37,500 bases of DNA from Pectobacterium polonicum. GTDB taxonomy: Bacteria > Pseudomonadota > Gammaproteobacteria > Enterobacterales > Enterobacteriaceae. The stretch covers positions 1 through 37,500 of the forward strand of contig NZ_RJTN01000031.1 in assembly GCF_005497185.1 (NCBI RefSeq). Reading direction: 5' to 3'. Positions 10,802 to 21,308 of this stretch are shown one piece after another. A program made the position numbers and the translations under genes. Position 1 is the stretch's first letter; each line of letters begins with the position of its first letter. The notes beneath the pieces are model-generated. The model was not told where the DNA came from. It did not search any database and saw nothing but the letters and a program-made list of their open reading frames with translations.

Positions 10802-13800
10802 ATGGTTTACTCCTATACCGAGAAAAAACGCATTCGTAAGGATTTTGGTAAACGTCCACAAGTTTTGGACATACCTTATCTCCTTTCTATCCAACTTGAC
10901 TCGTTCCAGAAATTTATCGAGCAAGACCCGGAAGGTCAGTACGGTTTGGAAGCTGCATTCCGTTCTGTTTTCCCTATAAAAAGCTATAGCGGCAATTCAG
11001 AGCTGCAATACGTTAGCTATCGCTTGGGCGAACCAGTATTTGACGTTAAAGAATGTCAAATCCGTGGTGTCACGTTCTCTGCGCCGCTGCGTGTTAAACT
11101 ACGCTTGGTGATCTACGAGCGCGAAGCGCCTGAAGGCACCGTTAAAGACATCAAAGAACAAGAAGTGTACATGGGCGAGATTCCGCTCATGACCGATAAC
11201 GGCACCTTCGTGATCAACGGTACTGAGCGTGTAATCGTGTCTCAGTTGCACCGTAGCCCAGGTGTGTTCTTCGATAGCGACAAAGGTAAAACCCACTCTT
11301 CAGGTAAGGTGCTGTATAACGCACGTATTATTCCTTACCGTGGTTCCTGGTTGGATTTTGAGTTTGATCCGAAGGATAACCTGTTTGTCCGTATCGACCG
11401 TCGTCGCAAATTGCCTGCGACCATTATCCTGCGCGCGCTGGGTTACTCCACCGAACAGATTCTGGATCTTTTCTTCGATAAAATTGTCTATGAAATCAAT
11501 GGCAATAAATTGCAGATGGATCTGGTTCCTGAGCGCCTGCGTGGTGAAACCGCATCGTTTGATATCGAAGCGAACGGTAAAGTTTATATCGAAAAAGGTC
11601 GCCGTATCACTGCGCGTCATATCCGTCAGTTAGAGAAAGACGGTATTGAGCGCATTGAAGTGCCTGTTGAATATATTGCTGGCAAAATATTGTCCAAAGA
11701 TTATATCGATGAGAGCACTGGCGAACTGATCGGCGCAGCCAACATGGAGCTGTCGCTGGATCTGCTGGCGAAACTGAGCCAATCCGGTCACAAGCGTATT
11801 GAGACCCTGTTCACCAACGATCTTGATCACGGTGCATACATGTCTGAAACCGTGCGTGTCGATCCGTCAAACGATCGTCTGAGCGCGCTGGTTGAAATCT
11901 ATCGCATGATGCGTCCTGGTGAGCCGCCAACGCGTGAAGCAGCAGAAACGCTGTTTGAGAACCTGTTCTTCTCTGAAGACCGCTACGATTTGTCTGCGGT
12001 TGGCCGTATGAAGTTCAACCGTTCTCTGCTGCGTGACGAGATCGAAGGTTCCGGTATCCTGAGCAAAGATGACATCATCGAAGTGATGAAGAAGCTCATT
12101 GATATCCGTAACGGTAAAGGCGAAGTGGATGATATCGACCACCTCGGCAACCGCCGTATCCGTTCCGTCGGCGAAATGGCTGAAAACCAATTCCGCGTTG
12201 GTCTGGTGCGTGTAGAACGTGCTGTAAAAGAGCGTCTGTCTCTGGGCGACCTCGATACGCTGATGCCACAGGACATGATCAACGCCAAGCCGATTTCGGC
12301 TGCCGTGAAAGAGTTCTTCGGTTCCAGCCAACTATCACAGTTTATGGATCAGAACAACCCATTGTCCGAGATTACGCACAAACGCCGTATCTCTGCATTG
12401 GGCCCAGGCGGTCTGACGCGCGAACGTGCTGGCTTTGAAGTTCGTGACGTACACCCGACTCACTATGGTCGTGTTTGTCCTATCGAAACGCCGGAAGGTC
12501 CGAACATCGGTCTGATCAACTCCTTGTCCGTTTATGCACAAACCAACGAATACGGTTTCCTTGAAACCCCGTATCGTCGCGTGCGTGAAAACGTGGTTAC
12601 GGATGAGATCCATTACCTGTCTGCGATTGAAGAAGGTAACTTCGTTATCGCCCAGGCGAACACCAATTTGGACGAAGAAGGCCGCTTCATCGACGAACTG
12701 GTTACCTGCCGTAACAAAGGTGAGTCCAGCTTGTTCAGCCGCGATCAGGTTGAATACATGGACGTTTCCACACAGCAGGTGGTTTCCGTCGGTGCATCCC
12801 TGATTCCGTTCCTGGAACACGATGACGCCAACCGTGCCCTGATGGGTGCGAACATGCAACGTCAGGCCGTTCCGACCCTGCGCGCTGATAAGCCGCTGGT
12901 TGGTACCGGTATGGAACGTGCTGTTGCGGTTGACTCCGGTGTAACTGCCGTAGCCAAACGTGGTGGTACAGTACAGTACGTGGATGCATCCCGTATTGTA
13001 ATCCGCGTTAATGACGATGAAATGTATCCGGGCGAAGCCGGGATCGACATCTATAACCTGACCAAATATACCCGTTCTAACCAGAACACCTGCATCAGCC
13101 AGATGCCGTGTGTGTCTCTGGGTGAGCCGGTAGAACGTGGTGACGTTCTGGCAGATGGCCCGTCCACCGATCTGGGTGAACTGGCGCTGGGTCAGAACAT
13201 GCGCGTGGCATTCATGCCATGGAATGGTTACAACTTCGAAGACTCCATCCTCGTTTCCGAGCGTGTGGTTCAGGAAGATCGCTTTACGACCATCCACATT
13301 CAGGAACTGGCCTGTGTGTCTCGTGACACTAAGTTAGGGCCTGAAGAAATTACTGCGGACATCCCGAACGTGGGTGAAGCAGCACTTTCTAAACTGGATG
13401 AGTCCGGCATCGTTTACATCGGTGCAGAAGTGACCGGTGGTGACATTCTGGTTGGTAAAGTAACGCCGAAAGGTGAAACCCAGCTGACGCCAGAAGAAAA
13501 ACTGCTGCGTGCGATCTTCGGTGAGAAAGCGTCTGATGTTAAAGACTCTTCTCTGCGTGTACCAAACGGTGTTTCAGGTACGATTATCGACGTACAGGTC
13601 TTTACCCGCGATGGCGTGGAAAAAGACAAACGTGCGTTGGAAATCGAAGAAATGCAGCTGAAGCAGGCGAAGAAAGACCTGACTGAAGAGTTGCAGATTC
13701 TGGAAGCGGGCCTGTTTGGACGTATCCACGCAGTGCTGGTTTCTGGCGGCGTAGAAGCTGACAAACTGGACAAACTGCCGCGCGAGCGCTGGTTGGAACT

Positions 13801-14830
13801 GGGTCTGACTGATGAAGATAAGCAAAATCAGTTGGAACAGCTTGCAGAACAGTATGATGAGCTGAAGCACGAGTTTGAGAAAAAACTCGAAGCTAAGCGC
13901 CGTAAAATCACCCAAGGCGATGATTTGGCACCGGGCGTGCTGAAAATCGTTAAGGTTTATCTGGCTGTTAAGCGTCAGATCCAACCGGGTGACAAGATGG
14001 CAGGTCGTCACGGGAACAAAGGTGTTATCTCCAAGATCAACCCGATCGAAGATATGCCTTACGATGAGAACGGTACGCCGGTCGATATCGTACTGAACCC
14101 GCTGGGCGTACCTTCACGTATGAACATCGGTCAGATTCTGGAAACCCACTTGGGTATGGCTGCAAAAGGTATCGGCGAGAAAATTAACGCCATGCTTAAA
14201 CAGCACGAAGAAGTGACTAAGCTGCGTGAATTTATCCAGAGAGCCTACGATCTGGGCGACGATGTGCGTCAAAAAGTCGACCTGAGTACTTTCTCCGACG
14301 AAGAAGTTATGCGTCTGGCTGAAAACCTGAAGAAAGGTATGCCAATTGCAACGCCGGTATTCGATGGTGCAAAAGAGAAAGAAATCAAGGAACTGTTGCA
14401 GATGGGCGGTATCCCTACCTCCGGTCAGATTACCCTGTACGATGGACGTACCGGTGAGCAATTTGAGCGTCAGGTTACAGTGGGCTACATGTACATGCTG
14501 AAACTGAACCACTTGGTTGACGATAAGATGCATGCCCGCTCCACCGGTTCTTATAGCCTGGTTACTCAGCAGCCGCTGGGTGGTAAGGCTCAGTTCGGTG
14601 GCCAACGCTTCGGTGAGATGGAAGTGTGGGCGCTGGAAGCTTATGGTGCAGCTTATACCCTGCAAGAAATGTTGACCGTTAAGTCTGATGACGTGAACGG
14701 CCGTACCAAGATGTATAAGAACATCGTGGATGGCAATCATCAGATGGAACCAGGCATGCCGGAATCCTTCAACGTATTGTTGAAAGAAATCCGTTCGCTG
14801 GGTATCAACATCGAGCTGGAAGAAAAGTAA
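10802..14830 (+). CDS. rpoB: DNA-directed RNA polymerase subunit beta
   Basis: This is the beta subunit of core RNA polymerase. The 1342 residues equal E. coli, so E. coli numbering applies directly. The rifampicin pocket is wild type at the common resistance positions Asp516, His526 and Ser531 (read from codons at 12347, 12377 and 12392). Other landmarks are [17 protein letters not shown], the catalytic-centre segment [16 protein letters not shown] (about 1062-1078), and the C-terminal [18 protein letters not shown] that packs against beta'. The ATG is preceded by GAGGAA. It is cotranscribed with rplJL through the attenuator, and rpoC follows after 106 bases. Confidence 0.99.
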   Translation: MVYSYTEKKRIRKDFGKRPQVLDIPYLLSIQLDSFQKFIEQDPEGQYGLEAAFRSVFPIKSYSGNSELQYVSYRLGEPVFDVKECQIRGVTFSAPLRVKLRLVIYEREAPEGTVKDIKEQEVYMGEIPLMTDNGTFVINGTERVIVSQLHRSPGVFFDSDKGKTHSSGKVLYNARIIPYRGSWLDFEFDPKDNLFVRIDRRRKLPATIILRALGYSTEQILDLFFDKIVYEINGNKLQMDLVPERLRGETASFDIEANGKVYIEKGRRITARHIRQLEKDGIERIEVPVEYIAGKILSKDYIDESTGELIGAANMELSLDLLAKLSQSGHKRIETLFTNDLDHGAYMSETVRVDPSNDRLSALVEIYRMMRPGEPPTREAAETLFENLFFSEDRYDLSAVGRMKFNRSLLRDEIEGSGILSKDDIIEVMKKLIDIRNGKGEVDDIDHLGNRRIRSVGEMAENQFRVGLVRVERAVKERLSLGDLDTLMPQDMINAKPISAAVKEFFGSSQLSQFMDQNNPLSEITHKRRISALGPGGLTRERAGFEVRDVHPTHYGRVCPIETPEGPNIGLINSLSVYAQTNEYGFLETPYRRVRENVVTDEIHYLSAIEEGNFVIAQANTNLDEEGRFIDELVTCRNKGESSLFSRDQVEYMDVSTQQVVSVGASLIPFLEHDDANRALMGANMQRQAVPTLRADKPLVGTGMERAVAVDSGVTAVAKRGGTVQYVDASRIVIRVNDDEMYPGEAGIDIYNLTKYTRSNQNTCISQMPCVSLGEPVERGDVLADGPSTDLGELALGQNMRVAFMPWNGYNFEDSILVSERVVQEDRFTTIHIQELACVSRDTKLGPEEITADIPNVGEAALSKLDESGIVYIGAEVTGGDILVGKVTPKGETQLTPEEKLLRAIFGEKASDVKDSSLRVPNGVSGTIIDVQVFTRDGVEKDKRALEIEEMQLKQAKKDLTEELQILEAGLFGRIHAVLVSGGVEADKLDKLPRERWLELGLTDEDKQNQLEQLAEQYDELKHEFEKKLEAKRRKITQGDDLAPGVLKIVKVYLAVKRQIQPGDKMAGRHGNKGVISKINPIEDMPYDENGTPVDIVLNPLGVPSRMNIGQILETHLGMAAKGIGEKINAMLKQHEEVTKLREFIQRAYDLGDDVRQKVDLSTFSDEEVMRLAENLKKGMPIATPVFDGAKEKEIKELLQMGGIPTSGQITLYDGRTGEQFERQVTVGYMYMLKLNHLVDDKMHARSTGSYSLVTQQPLGGKAQFGGQRFGEMEVWALEAYGAAYTLQEMLTVKSDDVNGRTKMYKNIVDGNHQMEPGMPESFNVLLKEIRSLGINIELEEK

Positions 14831-14936
14831 TCCCAGCTCGTTGTATTGCTGGCATTCGTCATAGGGACACCTGAACTGTGTTTTTAACGGCATGATTCAG
14901 GTGTCTATCAGGTCTAACTCCGACAGGAGCCAATCC

Positions 14937-17900
14937 GTGAAAGACTTATTAAAGTTTCTGAAAGCGCAAACTAAAACCGAAGAGTTTGATGCGATCAAAA
15001 TTGCTCTGGCCTCGCCAGACATGATCCGTTCGTGGTCTTTTGGTGAAGTTAAAAAGCCAGAAACCATCAACTACCGTACGTTCAAGCCTGAGCGTGACGG
15101 CCTTTTCTGCGCCCGTATCTTTGGGCCAGTAAAAGATTATGAGTGCTTGTGCGGTAAGTATAAGCGCCTGAAACACCGTGGTGTTATTTGTGAGAAGTGC
15201 GGCGTTGAAGTAACCCAAACTAAAGTACGTCGTGAGCGTATGGGTCACATCGAGCTGGCTTCTCCGACTGCGCACATCTGGTTCCTGAAGTCACTGCCTT
15301 CCCGTATCGGTTTGCTGTTAGATATGCCGCTGCGTGATATTGAGCGCGTGCTTTATTTTGAATCTTATGTCGTGGTTGAAGGCGGCATGACCAACCTTGA
15401 GCGCCGTCAGATCCTGACTGAAGAGCAGTATCTGGATGCGCTGGAAGAGTTTGGTGATGAATTTGACGCGAAAATGGGCGCCGAAGCGATCCAGGCTCTG
15501 CTGAAGAACATGGATCTGGAGCAGGAATGCGAGCAGCTGCGTGAAGAGCTGACCGAAACCAACTCCGAAACCAAACGTAAAAAGCTGACCAAGCGCATTA
15601 AGCTGCTGGAAGCGTTCGTACAGTCTGGTAACAAGCCAGAGTGGATGATCTTGACCGTTCTGCCAGTACTGCCACCAGATTTGCGTCCGTTGGTTCCGCT
15701 GGACGGTGGTCGTTTCGCGACTTCCGATCTGAACGATCTGTATCGTCGCGTGATCAACCGTAACAACCGTTTGAAACGTCTGCTGGATCTGGCTGCGCCA
15801 GACATCATTGTACGTAACGAAAAACGTATGTTGCAGGAAGCGGTTGATGCCCTGCTGGATAACGGCCGTCGCGGTCGTGCGATCACCGGTTCTAACAAAC
15901 GTCCTCTGAAATCTTTGGCCGATATGATCAAAGGTAAACAGGGTCGTTTCCGTCAGAACCTGCTCGGTAAGCGTGTTGACTACTCCGGTCGTTCCGTAAT
16001 CACCGTTGGTCCATACCTGCGTCTGCATCAGTGTGGTCTGCCGAAGAAAATGGCACTGGAGCTGTTCAAACCGTTCATCTACGGCAAGCTGGAACTGCGT
16101 GGTCTTGCTACCACCATTAAAGCCGCCAAGAAAATGGTTGAGCGTGAAGAAGCTGTCGTATGGGATATCCTGGACGAAGTTATCCGCGAACACCCGGTAC
16201 TGCTGAACCGTGCACCAACACTGCACCGTTTGGGTATCCAGGCATTTGAACCGGTTCTGATCGAAGGTAAAGCGATCCAACTGCACCCGCTGGTTTGTGC
16301 GGCATATAACGCCGACTTCGATGGTGACCAGATGGCTGTACACGTACCGTTGACGCTGGAAGCCCAGTTAGAAGCGCGTGCGTTGATGATGTCGACCAAC
16401 AACATCCTGTCCCCTGCGAATGGTGAGCCAATCATCGTTCCTTCTCAGGACGTGGTATTGGGTCTGTATTACATGACGCGTGACTGTGTTAACGCCAAAG
16501 GCGAAGGCATGGTGCTCACGGGTCCTAAAGAAGCTGAGCGTGTTTATCGTGCCGGTCTGGCCTCTCTGCATGCGCGCGTTAAAGTGCGTATCACGGAAGA
16601 GATCAAGAGCATCGAAGGCGATGTTACGCATCAGACGTCGATTATTGATACGACTATCGGCCGCGCCATCCTGTGGATGATCGTACCGAAAGGTCTGCCG
16701 TACTCGATCGTTAACCAGCCTCTGGGCAAGAAAGCGATCTCCAAAATGCTGAACACCTGTTACCGCATTTTGGGTCTGAAGCCGACGGTTATCTTTGCTG
16801 ACCAGACTATGTACACCGGTTTTGCTTACGCGGCGCGCTCTGGTGCTTCCGTAGGTATCGATGACATGGTTATCCCGGAGAAAAAAGCCGAGATTATCGA
16901 AGAAGCAGAAACCGAAGTGGCCGAGATTCAGGAGCAGTTCCAGTCTGGTCTGGTTACCGCGGGCGAACGCTATAACAAAGTGATCGATATCTGGGCAGCG
17001 GCGAACGAACGTGTTGCGAAAGCGATGATGGAAAACCTGTCCGTTGAGGATGTGGTTAACCGTGATGGCGTGGTTGAGCGGCAGGTTTCTTTCAACAGCA
17101 TCTTTATGATGGCCGACTCCGGTGCGCGTGGTTCTGCGGCACAGATTCGTCAGTTGGCGGGTATGCGTGGTCTGATGGCGAAACCAGATGGTTCCATCAT
17201 CGAGACACCAATTACCGCAAACTTCCGTGAAGGTTTGAATGTACTCCAGTACTTCATCTCGACGCACGGTGCGCGTAAAGGTCTGGCGGATACCGCACTG
17301 AAAACAGCGAACTCCGGTTATCTGACGCGTCGTCTGGTTGACGTTGCGCAGGATCTGGTTGTGACCGAGGACGACTGTGGTACCCATGAAGGTATCATGA
17401 TGACGCCGGTTATCGAAGGTGGTGATGTTAAAGAGCCACTGCGTGAGCGCGTACTGGGCCGTGTAACGGCTGAAGACGTGATCAAACCGGGCACCGCGGA
17501 TATTCTGGTTCCACGTAACACGCTGCTGAACGAGCAGTGGTGTGACATGTTGGAAGAGAACTCTGTTGATGCCGTTAAAGTACGTTCAGTTGTAAGCTGC
17601 GAAACCGACTTTGGCGTATGTGCCAATTGCTACGGTCGCGATCTGGCTCGTGGTCATATCATCAACAAAGGTGAGGCTATCGGGGTTATCGCGGCACAGT
17701 CCATCGGTGAGCCAGGTACACAGTTAACCATGCGTACGTTCCACATCGGTGGTGCGGCATCGCGTGCGGCTGCTGAGTCCAGCATTCAGGTGAAAAACAA
17801 AGGTAGCCTGAAACTGAGCAACGCGAAGTTCGTTATGAACAGCAACGGTAAACTGGTTATTACTTCACGTAATACCGAACTGAAACTGATCGACGAATTC

Positions 17901-19160
17901 GGACGTACCAAAGAAAGCTATAAAGTGCCTTACGGTGCGGTGATGGCGAAGGGTGACGGCTCAGAAGTTAGCGGTGGCGAAACTGTCGCAAACTGGGACC
18001 CGCATACCATGCCAGTGGTGACCGAAGTGAGCGGTTTCATCCGCTTTGCTGACATGATTGACGGTCAAACCATTACTCGCCAGACCGACGAACTGACTGG
18101 TTTGTCTTCTATCGTCGTTCTGGATAGCGCAGAGCGTACCGGTAGCGGTAAAGACTTGCGTCCAGCACTGAAAATTGTTGACGGTAAAGGTGAAGATGTA
18201 CTGATTCCTGGTACTGATATGCCTGCTCAATACTTCCTGCCGGGTAAAACGATTGTTCAGTTGGAAGATGGAGTGCAGATTGGTGCCGGTGATACATTGG
18301 CGCGTCTCCCTCAGGAATCCAGTGGTACCAAAGATATTACCGGTGGTCTGCCACGCGTAGCAGACCTGTTCGAAGCACGTCGTCCGAAAGAGCCGGCGAT
18401 TCTGGCAGAGATCAGCGGGATCATTTCCTTTGGTAAAGAAACCAAAGGTAAACGCCGTCTGGTAATTTCTCCGTTGGATGGCAGCGATGCTTACGAAGAG
18501 ATGATTCCGAAATGGCGTCAGCTCAACGTGTTCGAAGGTGAAGTTGTGGAACGTGGTGACGTTGTTTCTGACGGCCCTGAGTCTCCGCACGATATCCTGC
18601 GTCTGCGTGGCGTACATGCAGTAACGCGTTATATTACCAACGAAGTTCAGGAAGTTTACCGTCTGCAAGGCGTTAAGATTAACGATAAACACATTGAAGT
18701 TATCGTTCGTCAGATGTTGCGTAAAGGCACCATCGTTAGCGCGGGCAGCACGGAGTTCCTGGAAGGCGAACAGGCAGAAGTGTCTCGCATCAAGATTGCC
18801 AACCGTCAGTTGGAAGCGGATGGCAAGATCACGGCAACGTACAGCCGCGATCTGCTGGGTATCACCAAAGCATCTCTGGCGACCGAGTCCTTCATTTCTG
18901 CGGCATCGTTCCAGGAAACCACTCGCGTACTGACCGAAGCGGCTGTTGCCGGTAAACGTGATGAACTGCGTGGCCTGAAAGAGAACGTTATCGTAGGTCG
19001 TCTGATCCCAGCAGGTACGGGTTATGCGTACCATCAGGATCGTATGCGCCGCCGTCAGGCGGGCGAAGCGCCTGTCGTGCCTCAAGTGAGTGCCGATGAA
19101 GCTTCTGCTAACCTGGCTGAGCTGCTGAATGCTGGCTTTGGTAGCAGCGACGACGAATAA
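14937..19160 (+). CDS. rpoC: DNA-directed RNA polymerase subunit beta'
   Basis: This is the catalytic beta' subunit. The start is the GTG at 14937, six bases after AGGAGC, giving the family N-terminus [20 protein letters not shown] and 1407 residues, as in E. coli. An ATG 15 codons upstream keeps the frame but adds sequence absent from the family. Visible sites are zinc cysteines [19 protein letters not shown] (Cys70, 72, 85, 88), the Mg-binding NADFDGD with Asp460/462/464, the second zinc cluster in [15 protein letters not shown] with its upstream cysteine, and the bridge-helix/trigger-loop region near [10 protein letters not shown] to [17 protein letters not shown] terminator follows about 40 bases after the stop. 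Confidence 0.99.
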   Translation: MKDLLKFLKAQTKTEEFDAIKIALASPDMIRSWSFGEVKKPETINYRTFKPERDGLFCARIFGPVKDYECLCGKYKRLKHRGVICEKCGVEVTQTKVRRERMGHIELASPTAHIWFLKSLPSRIGLLLDMPLRDIERVLYFESYVVVEGGMTNLERRQILTEEQYLDALEEFGDEFDAKMGAEAIQALLKNMDLEQECEQLREELTETNSETKRKKLTKRIKLLEAFVQSGNKPEWMILTVLPVLPPDLRPLVPLDGGRFATSDLNDLYRRVINRNNRLKRLLDLAAPDIIVRNEKRMLQEAVDALLDNGRRGRAITGSNKRPLKSLADMIKGKQGRFRQNLLGKRVDYSGRSVITVGPYLRLHQCGLPKKMALELFKPFIYGKLELRGLATTIKAAKKMVEREEAVVWDILDEVIREHPVLLNRAPTLHRLGIQAFEPVLIEGKAIQLHPLVCAAYNADFDGDQMAVHVPLTLEAQLEARALMMSTNNILSPANGEPIIVPSQDVVLGLYYMTRDCVNAKGEGMVLTGPKEAERVYRAGLASLHARVKVRITEEIKSIEGDVTHQTSIIDTTIGRAILWMIVPKGLPYSIVNQPLGKKAISKMLNTCYRILGLKPTVIFADQTMYTGFAYAARSGASVGIDDMVIPEKKAEIIEEAETEVAEIQEQFQSGLVTAGERYNKVIDIWAAANERVAKAMMENLSVEDVVNRDGVVERQVSFNSIFMMADSGARGSAAQIRQLAGMRGLMAKPDGSIIETPITANFREGLNVLQYFISTHGARKGLADTALKTANSGYLTRRLVDVAQDLVVTEDDCGTHEGIMMTPVIEGGDVKEPLRERVLGRVTAEDVIKPGTADILVPRNTLLNEQWCDMLEENSVDAVKVRSVVSCETDFGVCANCYGRDLARGHIINKGEAIGVIAAQSIGEPGTQLTMRTFHIGGAASRAAAESSIQVKNKGSLKLSNAKFVMNSNGKLVITSRNTELKLIDEFGRTKESYKVPYGAVMAKGDGSEVSGGETVANWDPHTMPVVTEVSGFIRFADMIDGQTITRQTDELTGLSSIVVLDSAERTGSGKDLRPALKIVDGKGEDVLIPGTDMPAQYFLPGKTIVQLEDGVQIGAGDTLARLPQESSGTKDITGGLPRVADLFEARRPKEPAILAEISGIISFGKETKGKRRLVISPLDGSDAYEEMIPKWRQLNVFEGEVVERGDVVSDGPESPHDILRLRGVHAVTRYITNEVQEVYRLQGVKINDKHIEVIVRQMLRKGTIVSAGSTEFLEGEQAEVSRIKIANRQLEADGKITATYSRDLLGITKASLATESFISAASFQETTRVLTEAAVAGKRDELRGLKENVIVGRLIPAGTGYAYHQDRMRRRQAGEAPVVPQVSADEASANLAELLNAGFGSSDDE

Positions 19161-19197
19161 GTCTTTTTGCGCTGCACCATCATGCGGTAAATAACAG

Positions 19198-19228
19198 AAA
19201 CCCCGGCTATTATGGTCGGGGTTTTTTT
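19198..19228 (+). terminator. rpoBC operon terminator
   Basis: An 8-bp stem ACCCCGGC / GTCGGGGT (one G-U pair) has a 7-base loop and ends in a run of T. It lies 38 bases after the rpoC stop. Confidence 0.92.
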
Positions 19229-19251
19229 ATGGCTGATTCCCAGCGGACGCC

Positions 19252-19440
19252 CGTCGTAAACGACGCTTAGGCATGTCTTCCTGAAATTTTTTATAGCGCA
19301 CATCCCTGTGCGCTACCTAAAGGCCGTCGCAAGCGACGTTAAAAATTTATGGAAGGCGTCCTTGCCTTCCACCCTGACGGGCCAACGCTGTGCGTCGTTA
19401 TAAAACGCTCCTTGCGTTTTATTTCTTCCTGAAATTTTTT
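19252..19440. repeat. Array of five short hairpins with a 17-bp direct repeat
   Basis: The 250-base gap between rpoC and shiA is packed with perfect inverted repeats: CGTCG/CGACG (19252-19265), TAGCGCACA/TGTGCGCTA (19294-19315), CGTCGC/GCGACG (19325-19338), GGAAGGC/GCCTTCC (19351-19370) and AAAACGC/GCGTTTT (19402-19420). The sequence TCTTCCTGAAATTTTTT occurs identically at 19276-19292 and 19424-19440. Three of the hairpins have TCC-containing loops. It looks like an intergenic repetitive element of the REP/BIME kind, but I cannot assign it to a named family. No coding frame is convincing. Confidence 0.7.
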
Positions 19441-19478
19441 GTTGTACAGTAGTGTAAAGTAAATAGAACGGAACCTAC

Positions 19479-20876
19479 ATGGACACCTCAACTACGCCAA
19501 CACTCTCACAGCCTGGCGGCTCATTACCTCAGCAAGATGATTCACTTTCTTCTGATAAAACCCTACAAACACAGTCAGTAAGCCATTCTCAACATCGAGC
19601 AAAACGCGCCGCTTGGGGCAGTTTTGTGGGTGCCGTTGTCGATTGGTACGATTTCCTGCTGTACGGAATTGTTGCCGCTCTTGTATTTAATACCGAATTT
19701 TTCCCACAGGTTAGCCCAACGATGGGGACGCTGGCGGCGTTTGGTACGTTCGGCGTTGGTTTCCTGTTCCGACCGTTGGGTGGAATGGTGTTCGGCCACT
19801 TCGGCGACAAGCTGGGCCGTAAACGGATGTTGATGATCACGGTCTGGATGATGGGCATTTCTACTGCGTTGATTGGCCTGTTGCCGTCGTTTGATTCTAT
19901 TGGCTGGTGGGCACCGGTGCTGTTGGTCACGCTGAGGGCAATTCAAGGGTTCGCGGTCGGTGGCGAATGGGGCGGGGCGGCATTGTTGGCGGTAGAGAGT
20001 GCGCCGAAGAAAAAGAAAGCTTTTTACAGCAGTGGCGTACAGGTTGGTTTTGGCGTCGGGCTGTTGCTGGCAACCGGGTCGGTCTCTGTGGTCAGCAATT
20101 TGACCACCAATGAAGAATTTACCACCTGGGGCTGGCGTTTGCCGTTCTTGTTCAGTCTGATTCTGGTGGCTATCGCCTGGTGGGTACGTAACGGGATGGA
20201 TGAGTCTCAGGAGTTTGAGGCGAATAAAACCTTGGGAGAAAGAGCAAACAAACTGCGTTCATTCCCGATTATGGAAGCACTGCGCCAGCATCCGAAAGCC
20301 TTTCTATTGATTATTGCGTTACGGCTTGGTGAACTGTTGACGATGTATATCGTCACTGCATTTGCACTCAATTACTCCACCACCCATCTTGGGCTATCGC
20401 GGGATATCTTTCTGAATATCGGGTTGCTGGTGGGGGCGATCAGTTGCGTATCCATTCCTTGCTTTGCCTATCTGGCAGATAGCTTTGGCCGCCGTCGTAT
20501 CTATGTTACCGGTGCGTTGATTGGAGCGGTGAGTGCAGTGCCATTCTTTATGGCGCTGGAAAGCCATAACACGCTGCTGATTCTGTTCTTTGCCATCATG
20601 CTGGCGAATGCTGCTCACGATATGATCGTTAGCGTACAGCAACCGATGTTTACCGAGCTATTTGGTACGGCGTATCGCTATAGCGGGGCTGGCGTGGGTT
20701 ATCAGGTTGCCAGCGTGGTCGGCGGCGGGTTTACGCCTTTTATCGCTGTTCTGCTGGTGCAGTTGATGGATGGTTCATGGCACGCGGTGGCGGCCTATCT
20801 TGCCATCGGCTGCTTACTGTCAGCAGTTGTCGGGATGCGGATGAAAGCACCCGCAGACAATACGGTACCTCACTAA
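19479..20876 (+). CDS. shiA: Shikimate transporter, MFS metabolite:H+ symporter family
   Basis: ShiA is an inner-membrane proton symporter that takes up shikimate, an intermediate of aromatic amino acid synthesis. Recalled E. coli ShiA matches closely along the whole length, for example GAVVDWYDFLLYG (about 51-63), FGVGFLFRPLGG, GHFGDKLGRKRMLM (the MFS loop 2-3 motif), RAIQGFAVGGEWGGAAL and PMFTELFGTAYRYSGAGVGY. Twelve membrane segments are expected. The product has 465 residues versus 438 in E. coli; the extra residues are a Ser/Thr/Gln-rich N-terminal tail (1-40), so a later start is possible, although no other start with a clear ribosome-binding site is obvious. In E. coli shiA lies elsewhere. 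A role in taking up plant-derived shikimate is inference. Confidence 0.9.
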   Translation: MDTSTTPTLSQPGGSLPQQDDSLSSDKTLQTQSVSHSQHRAKRAAWGSFVGAVVDWYDFLLYGIVAALVFNTEFFPQVSPTMGTLAAFGTFGVGFLFRPLGGMVFGHFGDKLGRKRMLMITVWMMGISTALIGLLPSFDSIGWWAPVLLVTLRAIQGFAVGGEWGGAALLAVESAPKKKKAFYSSGVQVGFGVGLLLATGSVSVVSNLTTNEEFTTWGWRLPFLFSLILVAIAWWVRNGMDESQEFEANKTLGERANKLRSFPIMEALRQHPKAFLLIIALRLGELLTMYIVTAFALNYSTTHLGLSRDIFLNIGLLVGAISCVSIPCFAYLADSFGRRRIYVTGALIGAVSAVPFFMALESHNTLLILFFAIMLANAAHDMIVSVQQPMFTELFGTAYRYSGAGVGYQVASVVGGGFTPFIAVLLVQLMDGSWHAVAAYLAIGCLLSAVVGMRMKAPADNTVPH

Positions 20877-20888
20877 CCTCTTTATCTT

Positions 20889-20938
20889 GCCGATACAGAT
20901 ACACTACCTGTATCGGCGATATCTCTATTTTTTTGTTG
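20889..20938. terminator. Hairpin between shiA and yjiS, probable bidirectional terminator
   Basis: A perfect 10-bp inverted repeat, GCCGATACAG (20889-20898) / CTGTATCGGC (20908-20917), has a 9-base loop. It is followed on the plus strand, after 9 bases, by TATTTTTTTG. It lies between the convergent shiA and yjiS and probably terminates shiA. A near copy of this stem occurs after yjiR at 22762-22794. Confidence 0.65.
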
Positions 20939-20943
20939 TTATG

Positions 20944-21135
20944 TTACCTGAAGCGATCGAGATCGCTTCGTTTCAGCCCGATGTCTTTGAGACCCTCATC
21001 GCTCATATTTCGTAGTATCTTCAGCGTGTTCGCTCTTGCTCGCCAGGCTTTCCACAAGCGGTACGGCAAAATCAGCATGAGCCAAAACGGTGACTCGCGG
21101 AACGGTTTTTGTGATCGATTCTCATGAAATTCCAT
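20944..21135 (-). CDS. yjiS: DUF1127 small protein, YjiS-like
   Basis: This is a 63-residue basic protein. Its C-terminal half is the DUF1127 signature: LWKAWRARANTLKILRNMSD with EGLKDIGLKRSDLDRF (about 28-62). The N-terminal part holds a hydrophobic patch, FWLMLILPYRLW. The ATG is preceded by a strong GAGGGGG ribosome-binding site on the minus strand. DUF1127 proteins are small; some members in alphaproteobacteria have been linked to RNA binding and to phosphate and carbon metabolism, but the role of YjiS is not established. It is divergent from yjiR, the same partnership as yjiR-yjiS in E. coli, which supports a regulatory link. Confidence 0.82.
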   Translation of the reverse strand: MEFHENRSQKPFRESPFWLMLILPYRLWKAWRARANTLKILRNMSDEGLKDIGLKRSDLDRFR

Positions 21136-21189
21136 ATTTTCCCCCTCGCCAGTGAATGATCGCTATGATGAGGTGAAAGGTATTTTCAA

Positions 21190-21270
21190 TACAGACGCAA
21201 AAAATCCATTTTTTTAGCATACAGATTGTGTGATATTGCATCTGAATGGTGATTTTTATTTGAATCTGTA
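21190..21270. promoter_or_regulatory. Candidate YjiR operator in the yjiS-yjiR divergent region
   Basis: The 173-base divergent gap contains TACAGA at 21190-21195, TACAGATT at 21220-21227 and its exact inverse AATCTGTA at 21263-21270. MocR-type regulators usually bind repeated half-sites in the divergent promoter between themselves and a target gene, so these are candidate sites. The surrounding DNA is AT-rich; no consensus promoter was assigned with confidence. Confidence 0.4.
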
Positions 21271-21308
21271 CTGGTTACTGCTGTGAATCATGATGGAGAA
21301 TGATACTG

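Noticed and set aside
14892..14936. ATG start 15 codons upstream of rpoC
   Set aside because: AGGAGC precedes the GTG at 14937, which gives the exact 1407-residue family length.
15318..19085. Several long minus-strand frames opposite rpoC (and likewise opposite rpoB, 11867-14893)
   Set aside because: They are mirror frames caused by strong codon bias in the sense genes, with compositions rich in Q, F, H and T and no recognisable domains.
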